Source: Stomorhina lunata | Lineage: Eukaryota > Arthropoda > Insecta > Diptera > Rhiniidae | Length of the DNA stretch: 64,000 nucleotides | Assembly (NCBI GenBank): GCA_933228675.1 | Contig: OW121740.1 | Coordinates: 7,009,442-7,073,441, forward strand | Direction: 5' to 3' | Shown here: positions 35,056 to 47,744 of the stretch, piece by piece | How the letters are laid out: the number at the start of each line of letters is the position of its first letter | Position numbering within the stretch: position 1 is the stretch's first letter | The notes under the pieces: generated by a model | What the model saw: the letters and a program-made list of their open reading frames with translations, nothing else | Database searches by the model: none | Told to the model about the DNA's origin: nothing | Translations under genes and position numbers: made by a program

Positions 35056-35255
35056 TTAAAGTCGATTTCATGTAAATGCTGACAACGTCTACACTGATAG
35101 AATAGGATAGAATACTAAACTCCCGTTATTTATTGGCTTGACATTAATCTTCTGTTCAAAAATTATACTTTATTGGGGTCTGCTATGGGTATACACATCA
35201 GTCGCAGTGGGTTAAAGTGGATTTCATGTAAATAATGACAACGTCTACACTGGAT
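34950..35255. repeat. 156-bp tandem duplication
   Basis: GATAGAATACTAAACTCCCG begins at 34950 and again at 35106. The duplicated unit spans the right end of the piggyBac-like element plus about 45 bp of flank, so it arose after that insertion. Confidence 0.9.
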
Positions 35256-36935
35256 TCAATTTTTGGCATACTTTATGAGCATATCAGCCTGTAGCTCTTC
35301 AATAAATTCTGTAATGTTGGCTTCAAGTGCCAAGAAATAGTTTAAAGGCATTGAATGGTACGATCTAGACAGTCAGTATAAAGGTACAAAATGTAAAATA
35401 GTCCATATCTAGTTTATTACATTTTACAAGGAGTGTTCCTTTCAAAAGAGCCATAGTTTCGTGTATTGTATAACGTGTTGCGTCTCAAATTTTGTGCAAA
35501 ATTAAAACTTATAGTCATCGCATGGTAGCGCTTCACTTTCACAGCACATTCTAGGTTGGTATTTCAAGAGTGCAGTGCAGTGATGTCACTGGCCTATAAT
35601 TCAGACCAAACACTGTATTTTTCGGAATCCTATCCATTTAATACCGAACATGTTTGACAGTAATATCTTTAACGAAAAATTAACCTTTAGTTTTATATTC
35701 TATTGTAGTTCAAATTCAAAAGTCTTATGTAAATATTTCACTCTAGAACTCGAAATTGCGGAAACTGAGCATTTTAGAACATATATTTTAATTGAGCCTC
35801 TAAACGATAAGATTTGTATAAAGATACGCAAAACGCAAAATAATTTGCTTCATCGTACGTTAATTGAGTTATGAGAACCGGATCAGGCCCTATATTCTAA
35901 CAGGAATTAAAGGGCTAAATTTATTTACCAGTACCGGATATATGAATTTTTTGGGACATACGGTCCTCTTTCCTTTCTTAAAATATCTTTTTTTTTTTAA
36001 CTTTGTTAACCTTAAAATTTGATTCTTTTTGAGTTTTTATAAAATTAGATTTTTTGGAAATAAGGAAAAAATAATCAAAATTTTGACATTTATATACTTA
36101 GAGCATTATTTTTGGCAACGGATTGTGTTCATTTTTATTCTTTACTATTCGATTAAAACAATTTTTTTCTAATAATTAACTAATTAATTGCAAACAATTT
36201 TTAGTTCTAATTTTTCTTAAATTCCATTATTTAGGCTTAACAAATTTAAAAATTATTAAAAATCAAAGAAAAAATTCTATGTGTACCTGGAAAGGCATAA
36301 ATGAGAAATTTGAAAAATCTAAAGTTTATTAAAACTTTCGCAAAAAAATACTTTTAAATGTGGTCTAATTTTAAAAATAACAAAATAAGTGATTGATATA
36401 AAAAGTTTAAAACTATATTAAGTTCTAAACTTAATAAAAAAAAAAATACAAAATGGAAATTAAAAGAAAAACGAAATTATTAACGATGAAACGAAAAGAA
36501 GGGACTTCTTAGATTTTGGTTTGACTTGATTTAACAAAGAAACGAATTAGTTTTTAGTTGTAGGTAGTTATTATAACCAATTAATTAATTAGTTGTTTTA
36601 ATTAAATATTTTGAGGATAAATTTTGCAACACAAATTTTTTATAAATAAATAATTTTTTGCAAATTAGAAATTTTCAAATTTATCTACATGTAATAAATG
36701 TAAAAGGGTAATAAAATGAAAAGTTCAAAATGTAAACTAAATATTTTAGGTGTTTTTTCAAATTTACAATTTCTAATTATTTTGTATTTTTTAAACAATT
36801 TTTAAAGATAGAAATAAAAATTATCCAGTATTTTTTTGACCCCAAAATTATTATCTTATTTTATAATTTAAAAATTCGAAATTTTCTTCTATTAAAAATA
36901 TTACTTTGAAATTTGATATACAAATGTAGAAAATA
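35256..36935. other. Non-coding stretch
   Basis: No gene recognised. AT-rich. A 74-codon frame (35650-35874) has no recognisable feature and is probably chance. Confidence 0.4.
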
Positions 36936-36939
36936 ATAG

Positions 36940-37076
36940 CCCAGTTTCAAATATTCGCATTTTTAAATCGTTATAGCAAATGGATATTGCTTTTGAAATA
37001 GCAAAGAAAAATTTCAATTTGCTATACCGATTTGCAATGCTAGACCATTTCCAAGGGATTGTAAACTGGGCTAATG
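36940..37076. mobile_element. MITE with GCCCAGTTT termini
   Basis: TAGCCCAGTTT on the left and AAACTGGGCTA on the right, with further inverted matches inside (ATAGCAAAT and its partner ATTTGCTAT). TA at both ends fits a Tc1/mariner-type target site. Confidence 0.7.
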
Positions 37077-37079
37077 TGT

Positions 37080-39500
37080 TTTTTTTTTATGAATTCAATA
37101 TTAAATAAAAGATTAAAACAAAATTTTGAAAAACTTGAGTTTGAAACTTACTTAAAGTTTTAAACTAACTCTTGAATCTAAATTTGAAAAATTCAAAATT
37201 GTCATAAAAATTTAATTCAAAATCTAATTCTTACACTTTAATAACTTAATAAATTTTACTGAAAAATTAAGATATTTTCAAGCATTTTGAAATTTCCCGT
37301 AAATGAGATCCGTAATTAAGCACTTCCTACCTTTAAATTTTAGTTCTCGAAGAAATATGGAAATTTCTTCTTAAATTTTAATTTTAAAAATTCAAAACTG
37401 TCATAAAAATTTTAAATTTCAAAACTAGTTTTAACTGAAAAATTTATATTTTTGCAAAAATTTTGAAAATTTGTCATAAATTAAGAATCTTAAAGCACTT
37501 CCTATCTTTAAATATCAGTTCTCGAATAAATTTAACCGCCTGTTCAGAATTATACCAAAATTTTGAAATTTACTCTTAAATTTTAACTTTTAAAATTTAA
37601 AATTGTTATGAAATTTTAAATTAAAAACTAATTTTTAAATTTTTGCAGCTTAAAAAAAATTTACTGAAAAAAATTTGGATTTTTGCAAAAATTTGAAAAG
37701 TTTTCCATGAAAGAAATGGTCTTTAATAATTCACTTCCTATCTTCAAATTTCAATATTCGATAATATGGTACGATAACGCCGCCTGTCCAAAATTAAACT
37801 ACAAGTTTTAAATTTACTCTTAAAATTGAATTAAAAAATTCAAAATTGTCATACAAATTTTAAATTGAAAACTAGTTTTAACTGAAAGATTTTGATTTGT
37901 GCAAGAATTTTGAAAATTGTTCATAAATAAAGATCCGTTAAGCATTTCCTATCTTTAAACATCAGTTCTCGAAAAAATATGAACCGATGACACCACCTGT
38001 TCAAAATTATATCAAAAGCTTGATATTTACTCTTAAATTTTAATTTTAAAAACTCAAAATTGTCATGAAATTTTAAATTAAAAACTACTTTTTACACTTT
38101 TGCAGTTCAAAAAAAAAAAAAAAATACCGAAAAATTTGGATTTTTGCAAAAATTTTAAAAGTTTTCCATAAAATAAATGGTCTTTAATAAGGCACTTCCA
38201 ATCTTCAAATTTTCGAAGAAATATGGACCGATGACACCACCTGTTCAAAATTACTCTAAAAGTTTTAAATTTACTCTTAAATTTTAATTAAAAAATTCAA
38301 AATTGTCATAAAAATTTTAAATTAAAAAGTAATTTATTGAAAAATTTTGATTTTTTAAAAAATTTTGATATTTTTCAATAAATGAGATCTATTTTATAAA
38401 GTGCTTTCTTAAAATTTGTTCTTTCTTAAAATTTGAATTTTAATAGAAATATGGAACGATGATCGCCAGCCCAAAATTTAAACAAAACTGTGGGTTTTCG
38501 GGATATATTGATCGCTCTTTGATATCATGTGGATTAATATTGTTCCAATTTTTTAATTCCTACTTGAAATTTCAAAAAACTTAAGTTTTCAGTAAACTTT
38601 TATTTAAAAATCTGTAAAGTTTAAGTTTTGTACTAAAACTTTTATTTGAAGTAAAATTTTATAAAAATTTTATTTTTGCCAAAATTTATATTTTTTACGA
38701 AAATTTTAACTTTTTTAATATTTTAAAATTTCAAATTCCTGAAATTGTTTTTAATTAAAATTTTTGTTACAATTTTGAACTTTAACGAAATTTTAAAAAT
38801 TTGGCGATAAAATTAAATCTTGACATTAATTTAAAAGAAACTGATATTTTGAATTCCTAAAATTTTTAATTTTTAATATTCAACGAAAAATTAAATTATT
38901 TTTAGCAAAAATTCAGATTTTTCCTAGAATTTTGAATTTTTTGCAAAAATTTTAATTACATTTTCCTTGAAATTGAATTGATCTTAAAGATTTCATTAAA
39001 ATTTTGCTTAAAAAGTTACCAATTTTATAAAATTGCTAAATTTGAGATACAAAATTTTATTTCCAAAAAGGATTAATTCGACTTATAATTTTCTTTGAAA
39101 TTAAAAAATACTTAGCACGCAAGTTCCTGTAAAAAATGTACAAACAAAATTTTGAATGGTTAATATAAATAATAAAATTTGAATTGAAAAATAAAAATTG
39201 ATTATAAAATTACAAAAAAGATAATTTAGTATGTAAATAAGTTTAAAATTAGATATAAGAAACTAATGTAGTTTAGGTCTTACAAATAAATTGAAATTAG
39301 AGATGTAAATTTAAAGAAAGGGAGAAAATTTGAAAATTAGAAATTGAAAATAATATTAACATTCAGAGTTGCAATGAAAATTCAAAATATGTTACTATAA
39401 TAAACAGCCTTGAAATTTGTCAACTTTAGAAATATTCAAAAAATAGATCAACTGAAATTTTTATTGGCTGTGCTTTTTTTCGAAATTTATACCTTTGTAT
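37080..39500. repeat. AT-rich diverged tandem-like region
   Basis: Loosely repeated phrases (TTCAAAATTGTCATAAAAATTT, broken here as TTCAAAATTGTCAT then AAAATTT; GCACTTCCTATCTT; CACCTGTTCAAAATTA) recur at about 37300, 37490, 37725, 37945, 38200 and 38400, roughly 200-240 bp apart. It is an old, decayed tandem repeat. No coding evidence. Confidence 0.55.
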
Positions 39501-39504
39501 ATAC

Positions 39505-39758
39505 ATATCGCACTTGATCAACAAGAGGGTATTAACTCAAAATTTTAAAATTTTCAGTAGAGTCAAAAAACTATTTTATTTTACTACTACTTTCATATAA
39601 AGAAACGGGGTAAAACTGTAGTTTTTTGGCGAAATTATAGTGAAAATGATGTTAGATTTTTACAATGGGTAGATAAGACCACTACACATCAATTTCTTCT
39701 AAAAAGTGAAAATTTGAAAATTTTGAGTTAATACCCTCTTGTTGAACAAGTGCGATAT
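39505..39758. mobile_element. MITE with ~50-bp inverted repeats
   Basis: ATATCGCACTTGATCAACAA and AGAGGGTATTAACTCAAAAT on the left match the inverted right end (TTGTTGAACAAGTGCGATAT) with very few differences. 254 bp, no coding capacity. Confidence 0.85.
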
Positions 39759-39849
39759 ATAAAATTAATTTTATCCACTCTTTATCAACTTTTCCCTAGA
39801 CTCTAATTTAAAAAATCTTTTAAATTTTTCTTCAATTTTTTGAAGAGGT

Positions 39850-40075
39850 TAATTTTCCATATCTTAAAAACTACATTTTCCAATTTTATTTAAAATTGAT
39901 TTATAGGTTCAGAACAATTTTTACTTAAGACGTACTAACACAAGATTATTGTGTGATCAATAATTTTAAAGTAATTCACATTGCGATGTAAAAAATCGAA
40001 AAAAATATTTCTTTAAAATTTATTGACAAAATCGAAAATGGCAAAAACTTAACTTACGAATATTCCATATAGCAT
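39850..40075. repeat. Dispersed repeat, copy 2 of 3
   Basis: ACTTAAGACGTACTAACACA and the following GTGATCAATAATTTTAAAG correspond to 27330-27380 and 46560-46610. Confidence 0.6.
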
Positions 40076-40139
40076 AAGTCTTAAATCGATCCACATTTGA
40101 CCCTAGTCCTCTTCAATTTTTTTATGAATTATTAAAAAA

Positions 40140-42775
40140 AAATTAATTTTTATAAAAAAAAATCAATTTTTGATAAAAAAATTTTCTATAGAAAAATTTT
40201 TGATAAAGAAATTTTCTATAGAAAAATTTTTGATAAAGAAATTTTCTATAGAAAAATTTTTAATAAAGAAATTTTCTATAGAAAAATTTTTGATAAAGAA
40301 ATTTTCTATAGAAAAATTTTTGATAAAGAAATTTTCTATAGAAAAATTTTTGATAAAGAAATTTTCTATAGAAAAATTTTTAATAAAGAAATTTTCTATA
40401 GAAAAATTTTTGATAAAGAAATTTTCTATAGAAAAATTTTTAATAAAGAAATTTTCTATAGAAAAAATTTTAATAAAAAAAAAATTCTATGGAAAAATTT
40501 TTGATAAAAAAAATTTCAATAAAAAACATTTTGGATAAAAAAATTTCTATGGAAAAATTTTTGATAAAAATATTTTTCTAAATAAAAATTTTTGATAAAA
40601 ATATTTTTCTATAGAAAAATTTTTAATAAAAAATTTTCTATAGAAAATTTTTAAGAAAAAAAAATTTTGAAAAAAAATTTCTATAGAAAAATTTTTGAAA
40701 ATAAAATTTTCTATTGAAAAATTTTTGATTAAAAATTTTCTATAGAAAAATTTTTGATAAAAAAAAATTCTAAAGAAAAATTTTTATTGAAAAATTTTTA
40801 TTGAAAAAGATTTCTATAGAAAAATTTTTGAAAAAAAAATTCTATAGAAAAATTTTTGATTAAAAAATTTTTTGATAAAAAAATTTTCTATAGAAAATTT
40901 TTTGATAAAAAATTTTCTCTAGACAAATTTTTGATCAAAAAAAATTTCTATCGAAAAATTTTTGATAAAAAAACTTTTTTTCAAAAATTTTGATAAAAAT
41001 ATTTTTCTATAGGAAAATTTTTGATAAAAATATTTTTCTATAGAAAAATTTTTGATAAAAATATTTTTCTATGGAAAAATTTTTGATAAAAATATTTTTC
41101 TATGGAAAAATTTTTGATAAAAAAATTTTCTTTAGAAAAATTTTTGATAAAAAAATTTTCTATAGAAAAATTTTTGATAAAAAAAATTTTCTATAGGAAA
41201 ATTTTTGATAAAAATATTTTTCTATAGAAAAAATTTTTGATAAAAATATTTTTCTATGGAAAAATTTTTGATAAAAAAATTTTCTATAGAAAAATTTTTG
41301 ATAAAAAAATTTTCTATAGAAAAATTTTTGATAAAAAAATTTTCTATAGAAAAATTTTTGATAAAAAAATTTTCTATAGAAAAATTTTTGATAAAAAAAT
41401 TTTCTATAGAAAAATTTTCGATAAAAAGACTTTCTATAGAAAAATTTTTGTTGAAAAATTTTCTATATAAAAATTTTTGATAAAAAATTGTCTATAGAAA
41501 AATTTTTTAAAAAATTTTCTATAGAAAAATTTTTGTTGAAAAAGTTTTCTATAGAACAATTTTTGATAAAAAATATTTTGTATACAAATTTTTGATAAAA
41601 AAATTTTCTATAGAAAAATTTTCTATAAAAATTTTCTATAAAAATTTTTGATAAGAAAATTTTCTATAGAAAAATTTTTGATAAGAAAATTTTCTATAGA
41701 AAAATTTTTGATAAGAAAATTTTTTATAGAAAATTTTTCAATCCAAATCCAAATATTTTTTATAGAAAAATTTTTAATAAAAATATTTCTCTTTGAAAAA
41801 TTTTTTGATGGAAATTTTTTTCTATAAAAATTTCCATCAAAAAAATCAAATCTAGGAGATGGAAAAATTTTTTATTAAAAAATTTCTATAGAAAAATTTT
41901 TGATAAAAAAATTTTCTATAGAAAAATTTTTGAAAAAAAAAATTTCTATAGAAAAATTTTTGATATAAAAATTTTTCCATCTCCTAGATTTGATTTTTTT
42001 TTTGTTAAAAAAATGTTCTATAAAAACTTTTTATAAAAAATTTTCCATAAAAAATTTTTTTATAAAGAAATTTTCTATAGAAAAATTTTTGATAAAAAAA
42101 TTTTCTATAGAAAAATTTTTGATACAAAAATTTTTCCATCTCCTAGATTTGATTTTTTTTTTGTTAAAAAAATGTTCTATAAAAAAACTTTTTATAAAAA
42201 ATGTTCCATAAAAAATTTTTTTATAAAGAAATTTTCTATAGAAAAATTTTTGATAAAAAAATTTTTTGATAAAAAAAACTTTCTATAAAAAATTTTTTGA
42301 AAAAAAATTTTCTCTAGACAAATTTTTGATAAAAAAATTTTCTATAGAAAAATTTTTAATAAAAAAAATTTTTTATAGAAAAATTTTTGATAAAAAAAAT
42401 TTTTATAGAAAAATTTTTGATAAAAAAATTTTCTATAAAAATTTTTGATAAAAAAATTTTCTATAAAAAATTTTCCATAAAAAAATTTTAATAAAAAAAT
42501 TGTCTATAGAAAAATTTTTGATAAAAAAAATTTTCTATAGAAAATTTTTCGAAAAAAAATTTCTTTAGAAAAATTTTTGATAAAAAATGTTCCATTGAAA
42601 AATTTTTGATAAAAAATGTTCCATCGAAAAATTTTTGATAAAGAAATTTTAATTTTTGATAAAAGAATTTTCCATAGAAAAATTTTTGAGAAAAAAAAAT
42701 TTTCTATAGAAAAATTTTTGATAAAAAAATTTTCTATAGAAAATTTGTTGATAAAAAAAATTTTCAATAAATGGT
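40140..42775. repeat. AT-rich 30-bp array with TTTTCTATAGAAAA core (right array)
   Basis: The unit is AAATTTTCTATAGAAAAA plus TTTTTGATAAAG. Near-perfect 30-bp copies run at 40170-40470 and 41270-41430. Within the array a block containing CCATCTCCTAGATTTGATTT occurs at about 41977 and 42135 (158 bp apart) and inverted near 41850. Long Lys/Phe/Ile frames here (for example 40170-40538) are periodic translations of the repeat. Confidence 0.95.
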
Positions 42776-42779
42776 GTCA

Positions 42780-44260
42780 TAGGATTGATACCTACTTAAT
42801 TTTGTACTACAAATTTTTGTAAATTTCGAAAAAAAAAACACAGCCATTATAAAAATTATTTTAAAATAAAATCAAAAGAATGAAATTTTAAAGTTAAAAA
42901 CCGTCTGGATTAATTTAGGTTAGAAGAGGATTAAATATAGCGATCGATTGTAATAACAATTAATTTATACATTTTTATAAAATTATTTAAACGCTTATAC
43001 AAAAAAGAGATACAAACTAAATTATTCATACAAAAGTAAGGTTATAATTTTGTTGATTTAAAAGTGAGGTTATATTTTCGATTAGTAATTTATCAAAAAT
43101 AGTTTGTATAGAAATTCAAATTAGATTTATTTTCAAAATCATCATAATTTCGCTTCTTTTCTTAAAAAATAACATTCAATAAGACTAAATTTATATATTT
43201 ATAAAATAAAATAAAAAAAACAGAATTTTAAAAATTAGGGGAACATATTGAAAGATTAAGAAAAAAATACAAAATATTCTATATTAAAATGAATATTAAA
43301 TATTATAAGAAAACTGAAGTAAGAACATGCCATTTTTCACAAAATAAATATATAAAAACATGAAATTAAATTAGGATTTAAAATTAAAATAACAAAAAGG
43401 ATATAAATACATAAATACACAAACTTACATACATATGTACATACATACATATATAAACATTAATAGAAATGGAAAATATTTCTAAAAGTTAATCTTAAAA
43501 TATTAAATAAAAAAAAAAATACAAAATTATTTAATGAAAATGAGGAAATTTAACATTTAAAAGAACAAAAATTCATAAAAACAAACATTAAAACTAAAAA
43601 TTGACCAAAATTTTTGAAAATGTTTGTCTTAACAAATTAAACCTAAAGTTGAAATTATTTTAAATTTCGAAATAAAAATTGAACAATTTTTGTTTGAAAT
43701 TATGAAAAGGAAGGAATGAAAGGAAGGAAGAAAATTACAAATTTATAAATGTTTAAATGTGCTTTAAATTAATGTGCTTCATTACAAAATTTATTAATTT
43801 ATTTACTCTTTATATACAAAATAAAATTTACCACAAAAAATTACAAATTACAAACAAACAAGAAACATATTTACAAAAAATTAATTATATAAACATAAAT
43901 ATAGATTAACCTTAAAAAAATTCAAATTGAAAATTCAAAACACCTTAAAAACACATGCCCTCCAGAAAAAATATTAAGAAGCATAAAAAAAATTAAAAAA
44001 AAAATATTTTTAGATTTTTATAAGAAAAAAATTTATAAAAAAGTCAAAGTAGAAAAAAAAATTTTGAATATTTTTTTTAAAAATTATGTTCTGAATCTCT
44101 GTTTCCTTGTTAAATACTCGTACCCTTTATTATGTTAAAACTTTAAATTTTCCCATTTTTGACTAAAGCCAAGAAAAAATATTGCGCTTTATTTTTAGAC
44201 TAAAATGCTAAATTTTTAATTTCAATTTAACTTTAAATTTATTTAGTTTTGAAAATTTAA
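42780..44260. other. Non-coding stretch
   Basis: AT-rich DNA with an ACATACATATGTACATACAT microsatellite-like patch near 43427-43460. No gene recognised. Confidence 0.4.
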
Positions 44261-44344
44261 AAATTTCATTGCTTTGTTTAGGATTCGAACCTGGAATCTT
44301 ATTGCTCTTGACTATGTCAATCGATGGATCGACTTAAGCCAAGA

Positions 44345-45125
44345 AAAACAAGTAAGAAGAGCTATAGTCGTGTCAAGCCCGACTATAACATACCCTTCAC
44401 AACTAAGGTTAAATATGGACCAACAATTAAACAAGTTTTCCTTAAGTCTTAGAGACATACATACATATGTGCTAATTTTTCAAAATTTCGAGATTTATAT
44501 CATTTCCGGCTAAGGGCCTGATATGGGAGCTATGGTCAATTGTGAAGCGATTGCTACCAAATTTTGGTTATTGGTTCATATTTATAAAATATTTATCTGT
44601 GCAAAGTTTAAGTAATCAAATGCATTTATCTTTAGAGTTATTAACGTTTTTATGCTTTTATGTGTATAAAAACGTCTTTTGAGAATGTGTCTTGTATGGG
44701 TGGTATGGTCAAATATGGGCCGATTTCTACAAAACTAGAAACATTGATTATAAGCAATATTTGTGCTGAATATTATTAAAGTTCAACTAAATTTGTGACT
44801 GTAAAGGACCAAAAACTCTATTCTAGGAAGTCATCCCTATGGGAGGTACCTGAAATATTAATCCGATTTTGGTCCTTGGACCAAAATATGAGCCTGTGCT
44901 AAATTTTATCAAATTATCTTTAAAGTTACGACCTGTAGAATGACAACATGCTTACATGGATAACCGGCCAGCCAGCCGGACGGACATCGTTAAAACAACT
45001 CAGGGAGTGATTTTAAACCGATTGGTATAGTTAAAGATGGGTCTCAGACCAATATTTCTATGCGTTACAAACATCAGCACAAACCCAATATACCCTTTCC
45101 ACCTATGGTGGTGAAGGGTATAAAA
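44345..45125 (-). mobile_element. Dispersed ~0.8-kb repeat family, reverse copy
   Basis: It runs from AACAAGTAAGAAGAGCTATA to CCACCTATGGTGGTGAAGGG, the reverse complement layout of 6762-7575, with GGCCAGCCAGCC and GGACGGACAT in the middle. It interrupts the first tRNA-like unit. Confidence 0.8.
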
Positions 45126-45912
45126 ATTACACTTGAAAGTTAAACTAAAATATTCAAATTTAATATTTAACTTAAAATTTATTAGGTTGTAAAATATATT
45201 GCCCTGTTCAGGATTCGAACATGGGATCTTGTCGCTCTTGTCTATAACAATCGATGGATAAGGTTTAAGCTTCGGTTCAAAACCCACGTCAGGCAGAATT
45301 TTTTATATTAACCGTTTGTTTTTTGATTCTAATTTTAATTAACATTTAAAATTCAAATTCCTTTAAATATAAAATAACTAAAAAAATTGTCTTGTTCAGG
45401 ATTCGAACCCGGGATTTCATTGCTCTTATCTATGACAATCGATTGACAAGGTTTAGGCTGCGGTTCGAATCCCACGTCAGGCAGATTTTTTTTATTTTAA
45501 TCGTTTGTTTTTTGATTCTTCTTTTAATTAACATTTAAAATTCAAAAACAAATTTTAATTTAAAATTCCTTTAAATATAAAATAAATAAAAAAAATTGTC
45601 TTGTTCAGGATTCGAACCCGGGATTTCATTGCTCTTATCTATGACAATCGATTGAAGAGGTTTAGGCTGCGGTTCGAATCCCACGTCAGACAGATTTTTT
45701 TTATTTTAATCGTTTGTTTTTTTTACTTTTATTTTAATTAACATTTGAAATTCATAAACAAATTTAAAATTTAATTTAAAATTTAACTTTCAATTTTAAA
45801 TATTTAAAACTTAAATTATTTTTGTTCATATTTAAAAGTTTTTTTTAAAAATCAAAAATACGTCATTGCCTTGTTCAGGACTCGAACCTGGGATCTAATC
45901 GCTTTTGTCTAT

Positions 45913-46172
45913 ATCGTTACTTTAATATAGAAAAGCCCTAACTAATATTTTTCTTACATTACAGGTGAGGGAAAATAAAGTAAATAAAAGCTTAAGTTTT
46001 TAAGATACAAAAATTTTTTAAATGCAGTTTTTTACTAAATTCTCTAAAGGGTTTAAGGCCATAATAACGTTTTTTGAAATTAAAATATTTTTATAAAATT
46101 ACTTAAGATAAAGCTTTAAAAAGCAATTTGAATGAAAAACGACTTAGGGCCTTTCTATATTAAAGTAACGAT
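45913..46172. mobile_element. MITE inserted in a tRNA-like unit
   Basis: ATCGTTACTTTAATATAGAA and its inverted copy TTCTATATTAAAGTAACGAT bound 260 bp; AT/TA flanks both sides. The unit at 45870 stops at GTCTAT and resumes after the MITE with CAATTGATAAGG, so the element split it. Confidence 0.85.
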
Positions 46173-46489
46173 ATCATTCAATTGATAAGGCTTTGAAGCT
46201 GATTTGAATCCCATGTCAAGCAGATTTTTTTTTGTTATTAACAACCGTTTGTTCTTGACTTTTATTTCAAAAAAAAATTCAAAATTTACAAATACAATAC
46301 AAATTGAAATACTTTAAAATAAAAAGAAATCAAATTAAAAATTATTATTGCCTTGTTCAGGAATCGAACCTGGTCATAAATTTTCTTAGTTTGTAATATA
46401 AAAATAAACTGGTACAGCCTCTTAGTACAGAAACACCCGAAATTTAATTTTTTTTTTATTAAATTTGGCATTTTTGAAGAGTTTTTTTT

Positions 46490-46740
46490 CCTAGTTACCA
46501 TATCTTGAAAACCACTTGTCCAATTTAATTGAAAAATACATCAATGGATTAAAAACAAAATTGCCCTTAAGACGTGCTAACATACGATTTTCATGTGATC
46601 AATAGTTTTGGAGATATTTACATTGTAATGTAAAAAAAACATTTTTTTGTGCAAAATCGAAAAAATTAACTTTAAAAAAAAAATCATAAAGAAATTCAAA
46701 ATGACAAAAACTTACCATCCTTACACCAAAAATCGGGTCA
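46490..46740. repeat. Dispersed repeat, copy 3 of 3
   Basis: It carries AATGGATTAAAAACAAAATT and CCCTTAAGACGTGCTAACAT, as at 27.3 and 39.9 kb. It explains part of the enlarged spacing between tRNA-like units at 46352 and 47152. Confidence 0.6.
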
Positions 46741-47744
46741 CAACTGAGAACCAATGACTGAAATGGCTTAAAAGCAAACCTGAGTAATTTCACTTCTTCT
46801 TATACTTTATTGTCCATAAAATCACAATTTTTCATGGATTTTCAGAAAAAAAAACTTATTTAATTTAGAATATTCAATATTTCAGGTCATGTAAAATATG
46901 GTAGGTTTTTACCATTCTAATTTTTTTTTATGAGTTTTTAAAAATAAAAATAAGAATTTTTTTTTATATTTTTTTTTTTCAATTTGAAGTGCAAATAACT
47001 TCAAATCCGTTAAATATGTAAAAAATAGTTTTAAAGCGATTTTTAAATAATTTTATTCTCTGTTATATTCTGGTGGTTTTCAAAAAAATCGCACATTCCG
47101 TTCCATATGTTCCATACAAAGTTAAATTTTCTTAATTAGTTTTATCATTGTCTTGTTCAGGAATTGGACCTGGACTTTAATCTTCTTAGTAATTAAAAAA
47201 AAAGCTAACGACCCCGGTTTGAATCCCAGTTAAGCAAATTTTTTCTTAATGGTTTTTCTTGATTCTTGTTTTGATTTAAAATTTTAATCTCCTAATTCAT
47301 AAACGAAAAATAAAGTTATAACAAACTTATAAATACATTTTTTATACAAAATTTCTACGATAAGCCTTTGATAATTTTATAACTCGGTTATGAATAAGGA
47401 TTACACCAAAGACACTATATGTAATATGCATTTTTATCTGTCAAATGTGAAATTAAAAAACACATAAACGCACAAACAAACGTACATTTCATAAGCACTT
47501 GTGTGTGCCTTAGCTTTCTTTCAATGGATAATCGTTTCCATTAGTTGTTTCCGAATTAGAGTAAAAGCGGTATACTCTTTTTTATGGGACTTTTCAAAAT
47601 TACCTTACGGCCTTTGTTACACCCTAATAAATATCGAAATTAATATTTGGTTAAGAATTTATAAACTCTTACAAAAAATTACAAAATATGTTCAATAAAT
47701 TAAAAGCCAAAATAAAACCCGGGTTCAAATCCCAGATATATTGA

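Larger units (their letters stand above)
44265..47740. repeat. Array of tRNA-like repeat units with opposed B boxes
   Basis: Units begin CTTGTTCAGGATTCGAACCC (or variants) at 44271, 45204, 45391, 45600, 45870, 46352 and 47152; intact spacing is 187-218 bp. Each complete unit holds GGATTCGAACC, the reverse complement of a Pol III B box, and about 60 bp later GGTTCGAATCC, a B box on the + strand. Stems of a normal cloverleaf do not form. The array is broken by the dispersed element at 44345 and the MITE at 45913. Some unit halves are missing. Confidence 0.75.

Noticed and set aside
40170..42822. Long Lys/Phe/Ile-rich open frames such as KKFSIEKFLI repeats
   Set aside because: They are 10-residue translations of the 30-bp AT array and appear in several frames and on both strands; there is no other coding signal.
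45380..45700. Functional tRNA genes
   Set aside because: B boxes are perfect but acceptor and T-stem pairing fail on both strands and no anticodon arm of normal size forms.
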